Below, piece after piece: positions 7,274 to 16,010 of a DNA stretch of 64,000 bases. The stretch covers positions 62,001 through 126,000 of the forward strand of contig JANQPQ010000011.1 in the NCBI GenBank assembly GCA_028285445.1. The letters are read 5' to 3'. The translations under genes and the position numbers were made by a program. Source of the DNA: Cyclobacteriaceae bacterium. Its GTDB lineage: Bacteria > Bacteroidota > Bacteroidia > Cytophagales > Cyclobacteriaceae. Within the stretch, counting starts at the first letter, position 1, and every line of letters begins with the position of its first letter. The notes under the pieces are model-generated. The model ran no database searches, had not been told where the DNA came from, and worked only from the letters and a program-made list of their open reading frames with translations.

Positions 7274-9886
7274 CGTTTCAACCGGATTACAATTGGCTAC
7301 GGTCAGGCTTCTGTAGCCAATTGTAATCATGGTGATTACCACTGCCAGGCCAACTGCCAGAATAAAAATTCCGGGACCTAGTTCCACCCGGTAGGGAAAT
7401 TCTTCTAACCATGAATTTAAAAATACTATGCTGAAAGGTATGGCTAGCAGGGCGCTGATAAGAACGAGCTTAACAAAATCGCGAGTGAGTAGCGCCAAGA
7501 GGCCTCCATTTGATGCCCCGAGGATTTTGCGCAGGCCAACTTCCTTTAACCTCAACTGAAGCACATAGGCTGCCAATCCGTAGAGACCAAGCCCCGCAAT
7601 GATAATCGCCAGAATTGTCAGCACCACGATAAACTTCATTATGGTTTTTTCATTGCTATACTTTTCGTTGAAGTAGCTATCCAGAAACTGCGATTCCATC
7701 GGTCGAGAGGGTTCATATTTGGACCATACTTTTTCGAGATCATCCATGGCACCACTAATGTTGTTCCCCTTTAGCTTGATTGCAAGTCGGGTATTGTCGC
7801 CCATGCCCATGAATATGAGTAATGGTTCTATCTCATTGTGTAGAGAGGCAAAATGAAAGTCTTCTACTATCCCCACCACTTCCATCTTTCTATCATAGCC
7901 TACCAATTCAATTTCACTTCCAAGAGGATTAGTTACTCCCAGGCTTTTTGCTGCTGCCTCATTCATCAAAACTGACCGAGAGGAATCGGTGACAAAGTCT
8001 TTTGAAAAATCCCGGCCTTCCTTAAGCTGTATGCTCAGGGTGGGGAGAAAATCATGATCAACTGTGAACCACTTAGATCTGACCACCTCATCATCACTGG
8101 CGCCCTGAAGCTTAAAAGTGCCAACCCACATGCTAGTAAGCTCCATCGGAAAATTGGATATCCTGGTAATATTCTCAATTCCTTCATAGGCCAGGGCTTC
8201 ATTCTTAAAGGATTGGTAGCTATCTCTAATATTCTGTGCATACACAATACTCACTCCTAACACCTGATCACCACTCATGCCGAGATCTTTGTTTTGCATG
8301 AAGTTTAACTGCTGATAAGCTGTTAAGGCACCACAAATAAGAATTACGGAAATGCTAAACTGCAAAACAACCAAGGCTTTTCTAAAATGGGCCTTACTCT
8401 TTGCTGAGGCTCCGCCACCTTTTACCGCTAAACCAGGTTTGAATCCAGACAGATAAAATGCAGGATAGGCGCCGGCAGCAACACCAACAACCACCACCGT
8501 GAGAGCAACCCATAGTAGAGCACTCGGATTATTCATTATGGTTAGAATTAATGACTTTCCGGTAATGTCTTCAACACCCGGAATTAGAAGCCTGGCAAGC
8601 AAGTAGGCCGCCACAATAGAAATGGCACTCACCATTAACGTTTCAAGTAGGTTTTGAACTATCAGGTTTATGCGTGTGGCACCTAACGTTTTTCTAATCC
8701 CAATTTCATTCACCTTCTTCATGGCAAATGCCGTCGAGATATTAATGAAGTTAATGCAAGTAATCGCCAGGATAAACCCGCCAACTACCACCATTATATA
8801 GATGGTTTTAAGATTCCCCACCGATTCAAATTCATACATCAGATTTGAATGCAGGTGAATATCAGTAAGAGGTTGCAAATAGAGTTTTGCGGTATTAGGC
8901 TTGGTGATGGCGTATTTTTCTAGCAACTCGCCCAAGGCCTTGTCTATTGCTGCCGGGTCTGTATCCTCATGGAGTTCAACATAAGAGTAGCCCCAGTAGC
9001 CATCACGTTCCTCCTTGCTGGCAGTTTGTAAAGATGCAATCAAGTCAAGATGAAAATGTGAATTGGTTGGAATATCCTGAAATACGCCTGTAACCTGATA
9101 ATCTGTTTCATCATCTCTCCGGAGAATTTTCCCCAAAGGATCTTCATTGACGAAATATTTTGAGGCTACACTTTCAGAAATAATTATGGCCCCCGGCCTG
9201 CGCAAGGGAATTGGGTCGGAGGTAGTTATGAATTGGAAATCAAAAATTTCCGTAACCGCCGAATCTGCCCAGCCAAACCGGGCTTCATAAAATTTTTTGT
9301 CACCGTACTCAACCAGACTTTTATTTCCCCAATTGGGAATTAGTGCTGCATGATTAATTACCCCTGGAATCTCTGAGACCATTCTTGGACCCCACTTTCC
9401 AGTGGCAATAGCCCAAGGTAACTTCTCTCCCCGGGCCGTAAGATCCAGGACAAGCCGGTGGATTCGAGGTGATTTTGTATGATACCTGTCATAACTCAAC
9501 TCGGTATGGACAAAAACCCCAATTACGATGCAGGCCGCAAATCCGATCACAAGACCGCCAATGTTAATAAGAGAATAGTTCCAGTGTTTTACCAGGTTTC
9601 TTCGAGCTACTTTGAAATGATTACCGATCATCATGGGGTTTTTGTTAGAGTTTGTTCTTTCATTGGATAAAAATCGACGGATCAACCCGGGTCTTAAGCA
9701 TTTAACCGTATCCGTAATCCAGCCTATGTTGGCAGCGGTTCTGCCCTTTCCACTAAATCTCAAGTTGTACATCTCAAGGAGATCGCCTTCTATAACCTCC
9801 AGATGAGCAGGTGTACAAAACCATCGCAGGGGTAGTTGCAACCACCGGGGCGGTTGTGGCTCCTTTTTGATTTGTTCCCTAGCCAT
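7259..9886 (-). CDS. ABC transporter permease with PadR-linked N-terminal prefix domain
   Basis: An 875-residue MacB/FtsX-type permease carrying an extra N-terminal cytoplasmic domain of about 75 residues (PPRWLQLPLRWFCTPAHLE, then VIEGDLLEMYNLR), the prefix domain typical of permeases encoded next to PadR regulators. The rest follows the usual plan: first helix near NYSLINIGGLVIGFAACIVI, a periplasmic domain, an FtsX block with EIGIRKTLGA, a second periplasmic domain, and a last FtsX block with EVGLRKILGA ending ETLRDE. ATG 9886 overlaps the upstream PadR stop by 8 bp; an in-frame TTG lies at 9892. Translation is thus coupled to padR, which suggests PadR controls its expression. No ATPase is nearby. 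Confidence 0.92.
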   Translation of the reverse strand: MAREQIKKEPQPPRWLQLPLRWFCTPAHLEVIEGDLLEMYNLRFSGKGRTAANIGWITDTVKCLRPGLIRRFLSNERTNSNKNPMMIGNHFKVARRNLVKHWNYSLINIGGLVIGFAACIVIGVFVHTELSYDRYHTKSPRIHRLVLDLTARGEKLPWAIATGKWGPRMVSEIPGVINHAALIPNWGNKSLVEYGDKKFYEARFGWADSAVTEIFDFQFITTSDPIPLRRPGAIIISESVASKYFVNEDPLGKILRRDDETDYQVTGVFQDIPTNSHFHLDLIASLQTASKEERDGYWGYSYVELHEDTDPAAIDKALGELLEKYAITKPNTAKLYLQPLTDIHLHSNLMYEFESVGNLKTIYIMVVVGGFILAITCINFINISTAFAMKKVNEIGIRKTLGATRINLIVQNLLETLMVSAISIVAAYLLARLLIPGVEDITGKSLILTIMNNPSALLWVALTVVVVGVAAGAYPAFYLSGFKPGLAVKGGGASAKSKAHFRKALVVLQFSISVILICGALTAYQQLNFMQNKDLGMSGDQVLGVSIVYAQNIRDSYQSFKNEALAYEGIENITRISNFPMELTSMWVGTFKLQGASDDEVVRSKWFTVDHDFLPTLSIQLKEGRDFSKDFVTDSSRSVLMNEAAAKSLGVTNPLGSEIELVGYDRKMEVVGIVEDFHFASLHNEIEPLLIFMGMGDNTRLAIKLKGNNISGAMDDLEKVWSKYEPSRPMESQFLDSYFNEKYSNEKTIMKFIVVLTILAIIIAGLGLYGLAAYVLQLRLKEVGLRKILGASNGGLLALLTRDFVKLVLISALLAIPFSIVFLNSWLEEFPYRVELGPGIFILAVGLAVVITMITIGYRSLTVANCNPVETLRDE

Positions 9887-10208
9887 TATCAATACTTAAA
9901 TTGGGAATATCATTGAGAAACTGAGCGCGTAAAGTGTGGGCTTCCTGTAATACTGACTTCCCAGTCGCAGTTAAGTTGTAAAATCTCTTTCGCCGCCCTC
10001 CTCTCGCCGCGGTTGCGCCGCCTTCCCACGATTTCACAAAGCCCTTCTGCTCTAATCGGTTAAGTGTAGTGTGTAAGGCGCCAATACTCGGTTTTTTCCT
10101 GGTACGCACTTCCATCTCCTGTTTTATGGCTACACCATAGGCGTCAACTCCTAAAACCCCCACCGTCAAAAGCACCAGTTCTTCAAACTCACCCAGATAG
10201 TTTTTCAT
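9879..10208 (-). CDS. PadR family transcriptional regulator
   Basis: A 109-residue protein made almost entirely of a winged-helix domain: LGEFEELVLLTVGVLGVDAYGVAI at the start, recognition region KPSIGALHTTLNRLEQKGFV, and a basic wing GGRRKRFYNLTATGKSVL. PadR proteins are dimeric repressors that respond to small molecules or stress. This one overlaps the following permease gene and is a close relative of the PadR at 45.6 kb (same EFEELV and GGRRKR motifs). A 17-bp palindrome sits 36 bp upstream. Confidence 0.92.
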   Translation of the reverse strand: MKNYLGEFEELVLLTVGVLGVDAYGVAIKQEMEVRTRKKPSIGALHTTLNRLEQKGFVKSWEGGATAARGGRRKRFYNLTATGKSVLQEAHTLRAQFLNDIPNLSIDNG

Positions 10209-10243
10209 AATTAAATCAGCGATTATTATTTTCCTGAACGTAG

Positions 10244-10260
10244 AACATATAAGATATGTT
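10244..10260. promoter_or_regulatory. Candidate PadR operator palindrome
   Basis: AACATAT and ATATGTT form a perfect 7-bp inverted repeat separated by AAG, located 36-52 bp upstream of the padR start codon. A palindrome of this size in front of a padR gene is a reasonable autoregulatory operator, but the site differs in sequence from the pair found upstream of the second padR at 45.6 kb. Confidence 0.45.
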
Positions 10261-10366
10261 TCCTGATTGTAGTATATTTTGTCGGCTCATGGCTCTATTG
10301 CATGTAGGTTTACTATTTTTTTAACTTGAATGTAAGATTGTAGCCTTTTACCCTACTAATGAGAAG

Positions 10367-10867
10367 ATGAAGTCGGAGGAAGCGGACTTTTTGCATTTGA
10401 TTTCGGAAAATCAGAATCTAATCCATAAGGTGTGCAATATGTACATGGATAATGAAGATGACCGCAGGGACCTATTCCAGGAGGTTATGCTGCAGCTATG
10501 GCTCTCGTATCCTACATTTCAGAAAAAGGCTAAGATTACCACCTGGATGTATAAAATTGCCTTATACACGGCCATTTCAGTTTTTAGAAAAGCTAAAAGG
10601 CAAGAAAAGCATAGGGAAAAACTTCTGGCCGAAAGTGAAGTAATTTCATCAGAAATACCCATCCAGGAAGAAACCGATCTGCACCTGCTGCAAAAGTGCA
10701 TTGATAGATTGTCAGATACCGACAAGGGTTTGATGCTACTTTACCTTGAAGAGCACTCTTATCGTGAGATGTCAGAAATTCTTGGAATTAGTGAGTCAAA
10801 TGTAGGAGTACGTATCAATCGCATTAAAGGCAAACTTCGCAACATGTTTAAATCTGTGGCACAATGA
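10367..10867 (+). CDS. RNA polymerase sigma factor, ECF subfamily
   Basis: A 166-residue sigma-70 family protein. Region 2 spans NLIHKVCNMYMDNEDDRRD, then LFQEVMLQLW and ITTWMYKIALYTAISVFRK; region 4 contains LSDTDKGLMLLYLEEHSYRE and MSEILGISESNVGVRINRI. The stop codon overlaps the start of the next gene by 4 bp (ATGA), giving the second sigma/membrane-protein pair of the window. It is divergent from the padR gene. The start at ATG 10367 is supported by family length; an ATG at 10359 is out of frame. Confidence 0.92.
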   Translation: MKSEEADFLHLISENQNLIHKVCNMYMDNEDDRRDLFQEVMLQLWLSYPTFQKKAKITTWMYKIALYTAISVFRKAKRQEKHREKLLAESEVISSEIPIQEETDLHLLQKCIDRLSDTDKGLMLLYLEEHSYREMSEILGISESNVGVRINRIKGKLRNMFKSVAQ

Positions 10868-11481
10868 ATCAATTTGAAGACCTAAAATCTACCTGGCAAA
10901 GGAAACAAGGGGCGGACCTTACTAGCGCCAAATACAGCACCCAAGAACTGGATTCAATTTTTGAGTTAAGAACAAAAAGACTGGCTAACAACATTAACAG
11001 TGCGCTCAGAATCGATGCGATACTGATGGTAATTTCCGCTTCCGCCTCCATTATTTCACTTTTTATGATTGGTGGCACAAACCGAGTGCTTGATAGTCTC
11101 ATCGTTCTTTGCGCCGCTATTGTGTTGTTGCTGCTTTACAGGTTTAGATCTCGCTCAATTGATCATTTTGCCGTTGCAGATTCTTCAGTTCGTCAGAAAT
11201 CTCAAGATCTAATTAACCGAATGCAAAAGTATATACGCAGTTACCTGCTTCTTATACCTACGCTTTCCTCCGCATTATACATTATTCTTATACTGCGAGT
11301 ATCGTCTTGGTCTCAAGGGGCTATCACAATCGATTGGAACCTTATTCTTAAAATTGCACCGGTAGTGCTCATAGCCATTGTTGCCTATTTCTTAACAAAA
11401 ACACTGGCGGCAGCGGTTTTTGGCAAGAGCCTATCGGAACTCAGGCAGGCCATCTATGACCTGGATTATTTGGATGATTAG
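10864..11481 (+). CDS. Membrane protein coupled to ECF sigma (putative anti-sigma)
   Basis: A 205-residue protein with a soluble N-terminus of about 45 residues (FEDLKSTWQRKQGADL) and four predicted membrane helices near residues 51-70, 75-93, 126-146 and 160-180. Its ATG overlaps the ECF sigma stop by 4 bp. The N-terminal LKSTWQ motif is common in membrane proteins that follow ECF sigma genes in Bacteroidota; an anti-sigma role is inferred from this position, since no zinc-binding anti-sigma motif is visible. Confidence 0.72.
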   Translation: MNQFEDLKSTWQRKQGADLTSAKYSTQELDSIFELRTKRLANNINSALRIDAILMVISASASIISLFMIGGTNRVLDSLIVLCAAIVLLLLYRFRSRSIDHFAVADSSVRQKSQDLINRMQKYIRSYLLLIPTLSSALYIILILRVSSWSQGAITIDWNLILKIAPVVLIAIVAYFLTKTLAAAVFGKSLSELRQAIYDLDYLDD

Positions 11482-11484
11482 CGC

Positions 11485-12288
11485 CTAGTTAACAGGGCCA
11501 AATAACGTTGGGTCGATGAATCGGATATATAGGACTAGCCCAACCACGAACACCACAATAAACACCACTAAAAACAGCGCAAATCCAACCGCCTGCGCTA
11601 ACAGACCCTTAAGAAAACGTCTGACTTTACTTTTGCCACTGTAAAAATCAATACAAGTCCAGGCGAAGTAAATAAACGTTATGGCAAAACTAACCCCCAA
11701 AAAGGCACGCCCGGTAAAGTAGTATAATGGAATAGATATTAGAGATATCCACACCAAATGGCCATGGGTGTAAAAGGCCATTACCGAATGTTCAAGAAAG
11801 TTATACTGCTTACGAAAAAACCACATTGCCGCAACTGCAATAAAGGGAATACGCAGAAAACTGAATGTACGGAGGTTTTCGCTAATCTTCTGAGAGAACC
11901 AATTTTGAATCTGAACTTGGGCATCATTCAGGTCCTGGCCCGCAATGGCTTCTTGTGCCGGCTTACCCATTTCAATAATATTCACACCGAGATAAGATGC
12001 CAGAAGAATTTCAAAAGTAAGGGCGATGAAGAAGTAGGCGATTGGGCCCATGTACTTCACTCGATTGCCCTCTACATACTCAATCGAAGCCTGGGCTGGC
12101 CTTACTGATAAATCAATAAAAGTTCTTAGCAGCTTAGCATCAAGGCTGAAAATGCGCCCAAAGAAATCGCTCCCCAACGACTTAAACGTGATTTTGGATA
12201 CACCTTGTCGTTGACCGCAATTAGCGCAGTATTTTCCTGATGATTCAAGCCCGCAATTGTAGCAACTGCTGGGTTCAGAAGTTTCCAT
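11485..12288 (-). CDS. DUF3667 domain-containing membrane protein
   Basis: A 267-residue protein starting with a zinc ribbon (CYNCG then CANCGQRQ, residues about 9-30), followed by the DUF3667 signature region LDAKLLRTFIDLSVRPAQ and YVEGNRVKYMGPIAYFF, and then about five hydrophobic helices. The family is found in Bacteroidota and its function is unknown; the zinc ribbon is cytoplasmic and the remainder lies in the inner membrane. It converges on the sigma/anti-sigma pair with 3 bp between stop codons. Confidence 0.88.
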   Translation of the reverse strand: METSEPSSCYNCGLESSGKYCANCGQRQGVSKITFKSLGSDFFGRIFSLDAKLLRTFIDLSVRPAQASIEYVEGNRVKYMGPIAYFFIALTFEILLASYLGVNIIEMGKPAQEAIAGQDLNDAQVQIQNWFSQKISENLRTFSFLRIPFIAVAAMWFFRKQYNFLEHSVMAFYTHGHLVWISLISIPLYYFTGRAFLGVSFAITFIYFAWTCIDFYSGKSKVRRFLKGLLAQAVGFALFLVVFIVVFVVGLVLYIRFIDPTLFGPVN

Positions 12289-12360
12289 GAAGTAGGCCAG
12301 GTTAGTTTGGTGCCCTAAATATAACCCTGTAGGTTATGCGAGTCAAAAACCCGATTAGTG

Positions 12361-12804
12361 TCAATTCAATGGAAGAAACTTATTGCCCCGATTTGCGACA
12401 GACCAGGTAGCCTTTTCAACTTTTTGGAATGAACGCCCAGACAAATAAATGCCTGTGGCGATTAACGCCATTTGTAACCAATAGAGCTCACTCTCATAGA
12501 AAACGGCGTTTGAGGTTCCCTGGTACCAAGCAGGAGGTATAAGTCCATACATCAACATAGAGTCTAGAAAAACCACCACCAAAAATGCCATTATGCCTAA
12601 CCGCATCACTTCCAAACTTACGCTCCTTACCATCTTCAGTTTAAGCAGGTACCGGGCTGATAGCTCCGTAAATATGATTGGGATTATAAGTAAGGATAAA
12701 ACAATCTGAAGTGACTCATGCCAGGGAAGTACTAGTAGCATTACAATTCGAGAGAAAAGATACGCCAGGCAGACATAAAATAGCGCCCAAAAAGATTTGC
12801 GCAT
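12361..12804 (-). CDS. Hypothetical four-helix membrane protein
   Basis: A 147-residue, strongly hydrophobic protein with helices near residues 5-26, 31-50, 65-86 and 108-123 and a basic cytoplasmic C-terminus. I do not recognise the family. It follows the LytTR regulator gene by 58 bp on the same strand and could be the last member of that transcript or a target of the regulator. Confidence 0.65.
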   Translation of the reverse strand: MRKSFWALFYVCLAYLFSRIVMLLVLPWHESLQIVLSLLIIPIIFTELSARYLLKLKMVRSVSLEVMRLGIMAFLVVVFLDSMLMYGLIPPAWYQGTSNAVFYESELYWLQMALIATGIYLSGRSFQKVEKATWSVANRGNKFLPLN

Positions 12805-12862
12805 AACCTATTAGTTATCGTTTTTGACCAATTACTACTTATACGCATGCCTGGTATGCAAG

Positions 12863-13618
12863 TTATTGATCTAACCACGTTCTAAAACCGCTCACCCGGT
12901 CCCGGCTAACAATTACTTCCTCAGTAGGTGGGTTGGTAAGGATCAAACGCAGCCGGCTGTTGGAGTAGCTAATTATATCATCAATAGCTTCGTGCCTAAT
13001 AATGAACTTACGATTTACCCTATAGAATTCCTTGGGATCCAGCAAGTCCTCTATGCGATCCAAGGCAAAGTCGATAAGGTAATTGCGTTTATCTTTCGCT
13101 GCAAAGAATGTAGCCTTCTCCCTGCTAAAAAAATACTCTATATCCTCAGTTGGTATAGATTTTATATGTTCACCAATCTTTACTACAAACCGGCTTTTGT
13201 ATTGGTTTGACAGTAAATCCACAACCTGCTTTAGATCCGGCAATGCCTGGGGCTGGCGCTTTTCACCCAATGTTTGGTACTTCTCAATAGCCGCCCGTAG
13301 TTCTGCTTCATCTATTGGCTTAAGCAAATAATCTATGCTATTTACCTTAAAAGCCTTGATTGCGTACTCATCATAGGCAGTAGTAAAAATAATGGGGGCT
13401 TCCAGATCTACTACTTCAAAAATTTCAAAGCTGAGGCCATCTCCCAACTGGATGTCCATAAACACTAAATCGGGAGTGTCATTTTTGGCAAGCCACCTCA
13501 GGCTTTCCTTAACCGAATCTAATATTGCTACCACCCTGGCATCTGGATCGATACGCTCAATCAGGCTGGTAAGATGATCACTTGCCCTAATTTCGTCTTC
13601 TATGATAGCAACCCTCAT
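12863..13618 (-). CDS. LytTR family response regulator
   Basis: A 251-residue response regulator. The receiver domain (1-120) has the acidic pair near residues 7-9, phosphoacceptor Asp55 in LVFMDIQLGDG, Thr80 and Lys100 in DYLLKPID. The C-terminal LytTR DNA-binding domain covers about 148-247, with FFSREKATFFAAKDKRNYLI and FYRVNRKFIIRHEAI. It is phosphorylated by, and translationally coupled to, the LytS-type kinase upstream (ATGA overlap at 13615-13618). LytTR proteins bind short direct repeats; likely targets are the adjacent TonB receptor operon or the membrane-protein genes downstream. Confidence 0.94.
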   Translation of the reverse strand: MRVAIIEDEIRASDHLTSLIERIDPDARVVAILDSVKESLRWLAKNDTPDLVFMDIQLGDGLSFEIFEVVDLEAPIIFTTAYDEYAIKAFKVNSIDYLLKPIDEAELRAAIEKYQTLGEKRQPQALPDLKQVVDLLSNQYKSRFVVKIGEHIKSIPTEDIEYFFSREKATFFAAKDKRNYLIDFALDRIEDLLDPKEFYRVNRKFIIRHEAIDDIISYSNSRLRLILTNPPTEEVIVSRDRVSGFRTWLDQ

Positions 13619-14631
13619 GCTTTGCTTAGTACCGGAAGTTTTACAATGAATTTTGTGTCAGTTGCAATTATTTCCACCAACCTATCTGTCAGCACTTCAT
13701 ACCTCGCCTTGATATTGGCCAACCCTACATGAGATGATTTTTCCTTCAGTCTTGTTTTTCGCTGCAAGTTGTTCTCAATCACGATATAGTTATTATCCTC
13801 CATAGATAATTCCACATTGAGGGGCTCTTCCTTAGAAATTACGTTGTGTTTGATTGCATTTTCAATGAGCATTTGCAACGACAATGGCGGTATTCTTACA
13901 GAGCTTTCTCCCGGTAAATTGATTTTTACCTGCAAGTTCTCCCCGAACCTAATTTTTTGTAAAAACACATAAGACTGCACGAATTCCAATTCAGTGTACA
14001 AATCCACCACTTCCTTGTCTTTTGTGTCTAGCACATAACGGTAGACGTTTGAAAGTTGCTTTATGAATTTTACAGCCAAATCTTGATCCTGATGAACCAG
14101 ATTAGTGAGGGCATTTAAACTGTTAAACAGAAAGTGGGGGTTTACCTGATTTTTAAGGGATTCATATTTGGAAGATATACTCTCGTTGCGAAGTTTCTCT
14201 TCATTCAATGCCGCATCTCTCCATGAGAATAAGAAGCTTCTGCCGTGCATAAAAGTACTAACGAAGAATGTGATAATCAGCCCGGTGATTACATTGTCTT
14301 TGATCATGGAACTGGGGTCGAAATCTAAAACATAACCGTAACCGTACAAGAGGCCAACCATAGCAGAGGCAGTAAAGACAGCACTACTGCTTGCTACCAG
14401 TATCATCATCTTAACAGGATTGTCTATCCATCTTAGTCTGTTACTCCAATAATCACTAACAAAGGAGTTGCCTTTCCACATCACGATCCAGGTTGTGCTG
14501 GAGATTGCTATTACCTTAAGGGCCGTGTCAAGCTCATACCAACAATTATCGCAAACCAAAAATGTCATTATAATTCCAAAGCCAACCAGCATCAGAATCT
14601 CAAGAGCATGACTTTTTAAGGATCTTTCCAT
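13615..14631 (-). CDS. LytS/YehU-type sensor histidine kinase
   Basis: A 338-residue kinase. Four N-terminal membrane helices (about 11-28, 38-52, 74-98, 112-130) are followed by a short coiled linker and the His_kinase domain, with phosphoacceptor His in QVNPHFLFNSLNAL (about residue 166), then an HATPase region with PPLSLQMLIENAIKHN. No large extracellular sensor domain is present, so the signal is probably sensed within the membrane or through a partner protein. ATG 14631 is used; a GTG sits one codon upstream. It overlaps the LytTR regulator by 4 bp and follows the DUF2306-like gene by 31 bp. Confidence 0.93.
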   Translation of the reverse strand: MERSLKSHALEILMLVGFGIIMTFLVCDNCWYELDTALKVIAISSTTWIVMWKGNSFVSDYWSNRLRWIDNPVKMMILVASSSAVFTASAMVGLLYGYGYVLDFDPSSMIKDNVITGLIITFFVSTFMHGRSFLFSWRDAALNEEKLRNESISSKYESLKNQVNPHFLFNSLNALTNLVHQDQDLAVKFIKQLSNVYRYVLDTKDKEVVDLYTELEFVQSYVFLQKIRFGENLQVKINLPGESSVRIPPLSLQMLIENAIKHNVISKEEPLNVELSMEDNNYIVIENNLQRKTRLKEKSSHVGLANIKARYEVLTDRLVEIIATDTKFIVKLPVLSKA

Positions 14632-14662
14632 CACAGTTTGAATTTAATAAATGAAGACCTAC

Positions 14663-15361
14663 TTAGGAATTGTTGATTTCAATACTCAATTCCTCAGTTG
14701 TAGATCCGGTGTTCAATTTTCGCCGGTATCGCCTTACCCAATAGTTAATCAAAGGCATCCCAATAACCAGTGGCCACGTCCAGCGCAAAACGCCTGGCAA
14801 AAACTCAAAAGTTGTAACTGAAAAGGCAGTTACTGTTGCGATGTAGCCACCTAGCATGCCTCCCATGTGTTCGTATAACCAATGGTGCTTATCTGCCGGA
14901 GGCTTGAGAAACCATCTTATATTTTGAAAGACCCCCGTAAAGCCCAATAGGCCAAAGCCAATGGCAATGTAAGCTACGTAGCTATAATTGCCAGCTACCG
15001 CGTGATATAAGCCCCAGCCGGCAAAACCAGCATTGAAAACGGCCATTGCAATAGCTGCTATCCAGTCAATTGAGGCGGGCTTTTGGCCTTGATGCAGTTT
15101 CTTAAGATACATCGATCGGTAGCCGCTAATTATAGAGTAATAGCTAAAAACTGCTATCATAAGCAGGAACGGGATAAATTTATAGATAGAGATAACCACC
15201 GCAGTAGTAATCACGGCAGTCATGCCACCAAAAAAAATCTTTCCCCATAATCGATGCTGCCTCCCTCCTTTTCTTACAACCATAGCAACGGGTGCTACCA
15301 CCAATGATAGCATCCCGGCGCCAATGTGTAGATATAATAAGATGGAAATAATGTTATCCAT
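14663..15361 (-). CDS. DUF2306-like integral membrane protein
   Basis: A 232-residue protein with about seven hydrophobic helices. The N-terminus LLYLHIGAGMLSLVVAPVAM followed by HRLWGKIFF resembles DUF2306 and related heme-type membrane families in which a conserved His lies in the first helix (LHIGAG) and another precedes the second (HRLWG). A further conserved HWLYEHMGGMLGGYIA lies near residue 160. Ligand binding, perhaps heme or metal, is an inference from the His pattern. Only one base separates its ATG from the stop of the TPR gene upstream, and the kinase gene follows closely, so it is probably a component of the sensing unit. Confidence 0.75.
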   Translation of the reverse strand: MDNIISILLYLHIGAGMLSLVVAPVAMVVRKGGRQHRLWGKIFFGGMTAVITTAVVISIYKFIPFLLMIAVFSYYSIISGYRSMYLKKLHQGQKPASIDWIAAIAMAVFNAGFAGWGLYHAVAGNYSYVAYIAIGFGLLGFTGVFQNIRWFLKPPADKHHWLYEHMGGMLGGYIATVTAFSVTTFEFLPGVLRWTWPLVIGMPLINYWVRRYRRKLNTGSTTEELSIEINNS

Positions 15362-15362
15362 G

Positions 15363-15989
15363 TTATTGACAAATGTTTTTCATTCCTAAAGCCTGATTCT
15401 TTCCCCAGGCCGGGGCGATTTCACTTGCGGGCTGCTTAGTTTCAAATAATTGCAGGGATTTCTCCAGCATCTGGCAAGACTCCTCCGTGCTACCGCCAAA
15501 GAACTGTGCTGTGCCGTAACTCATTCTTGCCAATAAATAAAGCGCTCGAGGGTTTTCGCTGTCGATTGCCACAGCTTTGTTTAAAGCCTGCATAGATAAA
15601 CCAGAATACTCCTGGCCACGCGAGCCCGGATCTATGCTTACTCTGATCATGTGATTAAAACCCTCCAATGCCAGCAACTCAGAGTTATTTGGCTCAATCT
15701 CAGCAGCCTTATCGATTTGCTGTTTGCTTAGATCAAGGTATTTATCCTTATTCTCCGCCACCGAATCAAGAGATGACATAATAACGTAAGCGTATCCGGC
15801 ATAATACCGTGGCAGCCATTGCGCCGATTCTACCGAGGCAATACGCTCGAACTTACTTGCCACCTGCTGATACTCATTTAGAGATCTGGCTGCATAGAGG
15901 TCTTTAATTCCCGCCTTCATAGCTTCCTCATACTCGCTGCCAAACGCTAAACTGGCAGTCATTACAAATACAAAAACTAGTGTTTTCAT
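15363..15989 (-). CDS. Periplasmic TPR-repeat protein
   Basis: A 208-residue protein with a signal peptide (MKTLVFVFVMTASLAFG) and several helical TPR-like pairs, such as DKAAEIEPNNSELLALEGF and NKAVAIDSENPRALYLLARM. TPR folds mediate protein-protein contacts; with one such protein between a TonB receptor and a membrane sensor, a role in linking the two in the periplasm is plausible but not shown. It is 21 bp from the receptor gene and 1 bp from the DUF2306-like gene. Confidence 0.85.
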   Translation of the reverse strand: MKTLVFVFVMTASLAFGSEYEEAMKAGIKDLYAARSLNEYQQVASKFERIASVESAQWLPRYYAGYAYVIMSSLDSVAENKDKYLDLSKQQIDKAAEIEPNNSELLALEGFNHMIRVSIDPGSRGQEYSGLSMQALNKAVAIDSENPRALYLLARMSYGTAQFFGGSTEESCQMLEKSLQLFETKQPASEIAPAWGKNQALGMKNICQ

Positions 15990-16010
15990 GGTTATCTACT
16001 TTATTGTTTG

